Shown here: piece by piece, positions 62,060-64,000 of the stretch
Numbering within the stretch: position 1 is the first letter of the stretch
How the letters are laid out: each line of letters starts with the position of its first letter
From: Qipengyuania flavescens
Lineage (GTDB): Bacteria; Pseudomonadota; Alphaproteobacteria; Sphingomonadales; Sphingomonadaceae
Assembly: GCF_029688735.1 (NCBI RefSeq)
Contig: NZ_JARULD010000002.1
Coordinates: 866,392 to 930,391 of the forward strand
Direction: 5' to 3'
DNA length: 64,000 nt
Position numbers and translations under genes: made by a program
The notes under the pieces: model-generated
The model's input: only the letters and a program-made list of their open reading frames with translations
The model's database searches: none
What the model was told of the DNA's origin: nothing

Positions 62060-63844
62060 ATGGCATCGCAGGCTCTCTCACACGTATTCGGCGTCTCGCA
62101 ATCCCTCACCGGGCGCGCGTGGCGCTGGCGAGGCGGCAATATGGAGCTGGGCTCAGGCGCTGGGTCCGGACGCGACATCGTCGACCAGCTGATGATCGCG
62201 CGCGGCGTGGCGCCTGAGGATATCGATCGGCATCGTCAGCCGACGCTGCGCAATTTCCTGCCGGACCCCTCGATCTTCCAGGACATGGAAACAGCTGCGG
62301 ACCGCCTTGCTCAAGCCGTCCTCGCGCATGAGCGGATCACCATCTACGGCGATTACGATGTCGATGGCGCAACCAGTTCCGCACTGCTGATCCTGCTGCT
62401 GCGCGAGCTCGGCATCGAGGCCGACTATTACATCCCCGACCGGCTGCTGGAAGGATATGGTCCTTCGGGCGAGGCTCTGGTGAAACTGGGCGAAAGTGGC
62501 AGCAGCCTGGTCGTCACGGTCGATTGCGGCGCGATGGCGCATGACGCGCTCGCCATGGCGCATGACGCGGGCGTGGACGTCATCGTCGTCGATCACCACA
62601 AATGTGCTGCCGAGCTGCCAAAGACGGTCGCTCTAGTGAACCCCAACCGGCTGGACGAAACCGACGATGCTGCGAGCCACGGGCACTTGGCAGCAGTTGG
62701 TGTCGCATTCCTGCTGGGCGTCGCGCTCGTCCGCACTTTGCGCGAGCGGGACTACTTCGCCGATCGGCCCGAGCCCAATGTGCTGGCATTGCTGGACCTC
62801 GTGGCGCTGGGCACGGTGGCAGATGTCGCCGCGCTGCACGGTCTCAATCGCGCGTTCGTATCGCAAGGCTTGAAGGTCATGGCGAAGCGCGAGAATATCG
62901 GCATGGCGGCGCTGATCGACGCGAGCCGGCTGAAGCGTGCCCCCGCCTGCTCCGACCTCGGATTTGCACTCGGCCCGCGCATCAATGCCGGCGGACGGGT
63001 CGGCGAATCGACCCTTGGCGTGCGTTTGCTCACGACGCGAGATCCGGACGAGGCGCGGAACATCGCGGCCCAGCTTTCGGCGCTCAATGACGAACGTCGG
63101 GCTATCGAGGCGACCGTGCAGGAAGAGGCCGAGCAACAGCTAGCCGGCCAGCACAATCGCGCCGTTCACCTGCTCGCCGGCGAAGGATGGCACCCGGGCG
63201 TCATTGGCATCGTCGCCGGGCGTATAAAGGAGAAAACCGGCAAGCCCTCGCTCGTCATCGCGCTCGACGCGGAAACAGGCCAGGGCAAGGGTTCGGGCCG
63301 TTCGATCGCCGGCGTCGACCTTGGTGCTGCCATCATCATGGCAAAGGATGAGGGCCTGCTGGTGGCGGGCGGTGGCCATGCCATGGCGGCCGGCCTGACG
63401 GTGGATGCAGCCCGCCTCGAAGACCTCTCGGAATGGCTCGACACGACACTCGAGGCACAGGTTTCGCGGGCATCCGCCAGTCGGGAAATGCTGCTCGACA
63501 TTGCTGTCGCTCCCGGCGGATTGGTGCCCGATCTGATCGCCTCGCTCGATGAGGGTGGTCCTTACGGCGTCGGCTGGCCCGGACCGCGCGTCGCCGTAGG
63601 GCCGGTGCGGCTGATCAAATGCGATATTGTGGGGGCCGACCATGTGCGGATCATCGCTTCCGGTGACGATGGCCGCAGCTTCAAGGGCATCGCCTTTCGC
63701 GCCGCCGACAGCGAGATGGGACAGGCGCTGCTGCACGGCTCGCGGGGGCGCAAGCTATGGCTCGCCGGCCGCGCGAAGATCGACGACTGGGGAAGTCGGC
63801 CGCAGGCGGAATTGCACCTCGAGGATGCCGCCTGGGCCGATTGA
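62060..63844 (+). CDS. recJ: Single-stranded-DNA-specific exonuclease RecJ
   Basis: 5'-3' exonuclease for recombination and mismatch repair. 594 aa: VFGVSQSLTGRAW N-terminus, DHH domain (ITIYGDYDVDGATSSALL, VVTVDCGAMAHDA, VIVVDHHKC), DHHA1 domain with GGGHAMAAGLTVD and a C-terminal OB-like domain. The ATG at 62060 gives the conserved start and is 80 nt from the divergent flavodoxin start. Confidence 0.95.
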   Translation: MASQALSHVFGVSQSLTGRAWRWRGGNMELGSGAGSGRDIVDQLMIARGVAPEDIDRHRQPTLRNFLPDPSIFQDMETAADRLAQAVLAHERITIYGDYDVDGATSSALLILLLRELGIEADYYIPDRLLEGYGPSGEALVKLGESGSSLVVTVDCGAMAHDALAMAHDAGVDVIVVDHHKCAAELPKTVALVNPNRLDETDDAASHGHLAAVGVAFLLGVALVRTLRERDYFADRPEPNVLALLDLVALGTVADVAALHGLNRAFVSQGLKVMAKRENIGMAALIDASRLKRAPACSDLGFALGPRINAGGRVGESTLGVRLLTTRDPDEARNIAAQLSALNDERRAIEATVQEEAEQQLAGQHNRAVHLLAGEGWHPGVIGIVAGRIKEKTGKPSLVIALDAETGQGKGSGRSIAGVDLGAAIIMAKDEGLLVAGGGHAMAAGLTVDAARLEDLSEWLDTTLEAQVSRASASREMLLDIAVAPGGLVPDLIASLDEGGPYGVGWPGPRVAVGPVRLIKCDIVGADHVRIIASGDDGRSFKGIAFRAADSEMGQALLHGSRGRKLWLAGRAKIDDWGSRPQAELHLEDAAWAD

Positions 63845-63927
63845 TGCGCGCTTGGGCAGGCAGCGGCGCATTGGAGGGTTGACGCCCCGCGCCACCCCGC
63901 CTAAGTGCGCCGCCACGCCACCGATGT

Positions 63928-64000
63928 GGCCCCTTCGTCTAGCGGTCTAGGACGCGGCCCTTTCACGGCTGAAACACGGGTTCGAGTCCCGTAGGGGTCA
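63928..64000 (+). tRNA. tRNA-Glu(TTC), 3' end cut by window
   Basis: Acceptor GGCCCCT pairs with AGGGGTC (one G-T), D-arm, anticodon stem CGGCC/GGCTG with loop CTTTCAC (anticodon TTC), T-arm ACGGG-TTCGAGT-CCCGT. The sequence ends at the discriminator A, so any encoded CCA is outside the window. Confidence 0.95.

Overview
The window is a gene-dense, roughly 63% GC chromosomal segment from an alphaproteobacterium. Gene content and protein style point to Sphingomonadales, most likely Erythrobacteraceae: an HTH-fused RibB, a YqjD/holin-like stress operon behind a GGAAC-N16-CGTT (EcfG-type) promoter, a CrtC/AttH-like protein paired with an aminoglycoside-phosphotransferase-like protein, and EPHX1-like epoxide hydrolase and AHH proteins. 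This assignment is inference; no rRNA or other species marker is present. I see no prophage, transposase or CRISPR array. Most genes are housekeeping and many are coupled by 4-base overlaps (ATGA, GTGA) or TGATG and TAATG junctions.

Layout. 1-5.0 kb: end of mrdA, rodA, tRNA-Lys(CTT), ribB, ribH and an EamA permease. 5.0-8.5 kb (minus): a lipocalin-like protein, an APH-like kinase, eno. 8.6-10.8 kb: four-gene membrane stress operon ending in a strong terminator. 10.8-17.2 kb: DUF4170, GNAT, greA, and carA-orf-carB, where an unrecognised low-GC gene is stitched between the two carbamoyl-phosphate synthase genes. 17.4-22.5 kb: YqeY, lipoprotein, dnaG, rpoD. 22.6-24.4 kb: a lower-GC HWE histidine kinase and single-domain response regulator. 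24.4-28.8 kb: rpiB, glyA, nrdR, trmJ, chorismate mutase, rpsD. 29-41 kb: M50 peptidase, tgt, two envelope proteins, an ABC exporter with a carotenoid oxygenase and divergent TetR, then queA, cyclophilin, coaD, ispA, xseB. 41-47.3 kb: purL, nitroreductase, coq4, serB and miaA with overlapping divergent starts. 47.3-57.1 kb: branched-chain amino acid genes ilvB-orf-ilvN-(REPIN)-ilvC and leuA, separated by a GFA-like protein, YceI, lactate dehydrogenase, epoxide hydrolase and thioesterase. 57-64 kb: PilZ protein, a 34-aa Cys/His protein, amidohydrolase, nitronate monooxygenase, a possibly decaying AHH/unknown pair, flavodoxin, recJ and tRNA-Glu(TTC) cut by the window end.

The observations I rate highest are regulatory. 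(1) leuA is preceded by a 16-codon ORF with five leucine codons that starts where a putative promoter would begin transcription, which looks like a leaderless attenuation peptide. (2) RibB carries an N-terminal HTH and its gene is preceded by repeated ATGTGAT/ATCACAT sites, suggesting an autoregulating enzyme. (3) An unknown winged-helix-like gene is translationally coupled inside carAB. (4) A textbook EcfG promoter drives the YqjD/YqjE-like operon. (5) A terminator-like hairpin before ilvB has an arm that could instead pair over the ilvB ribosome binding site.
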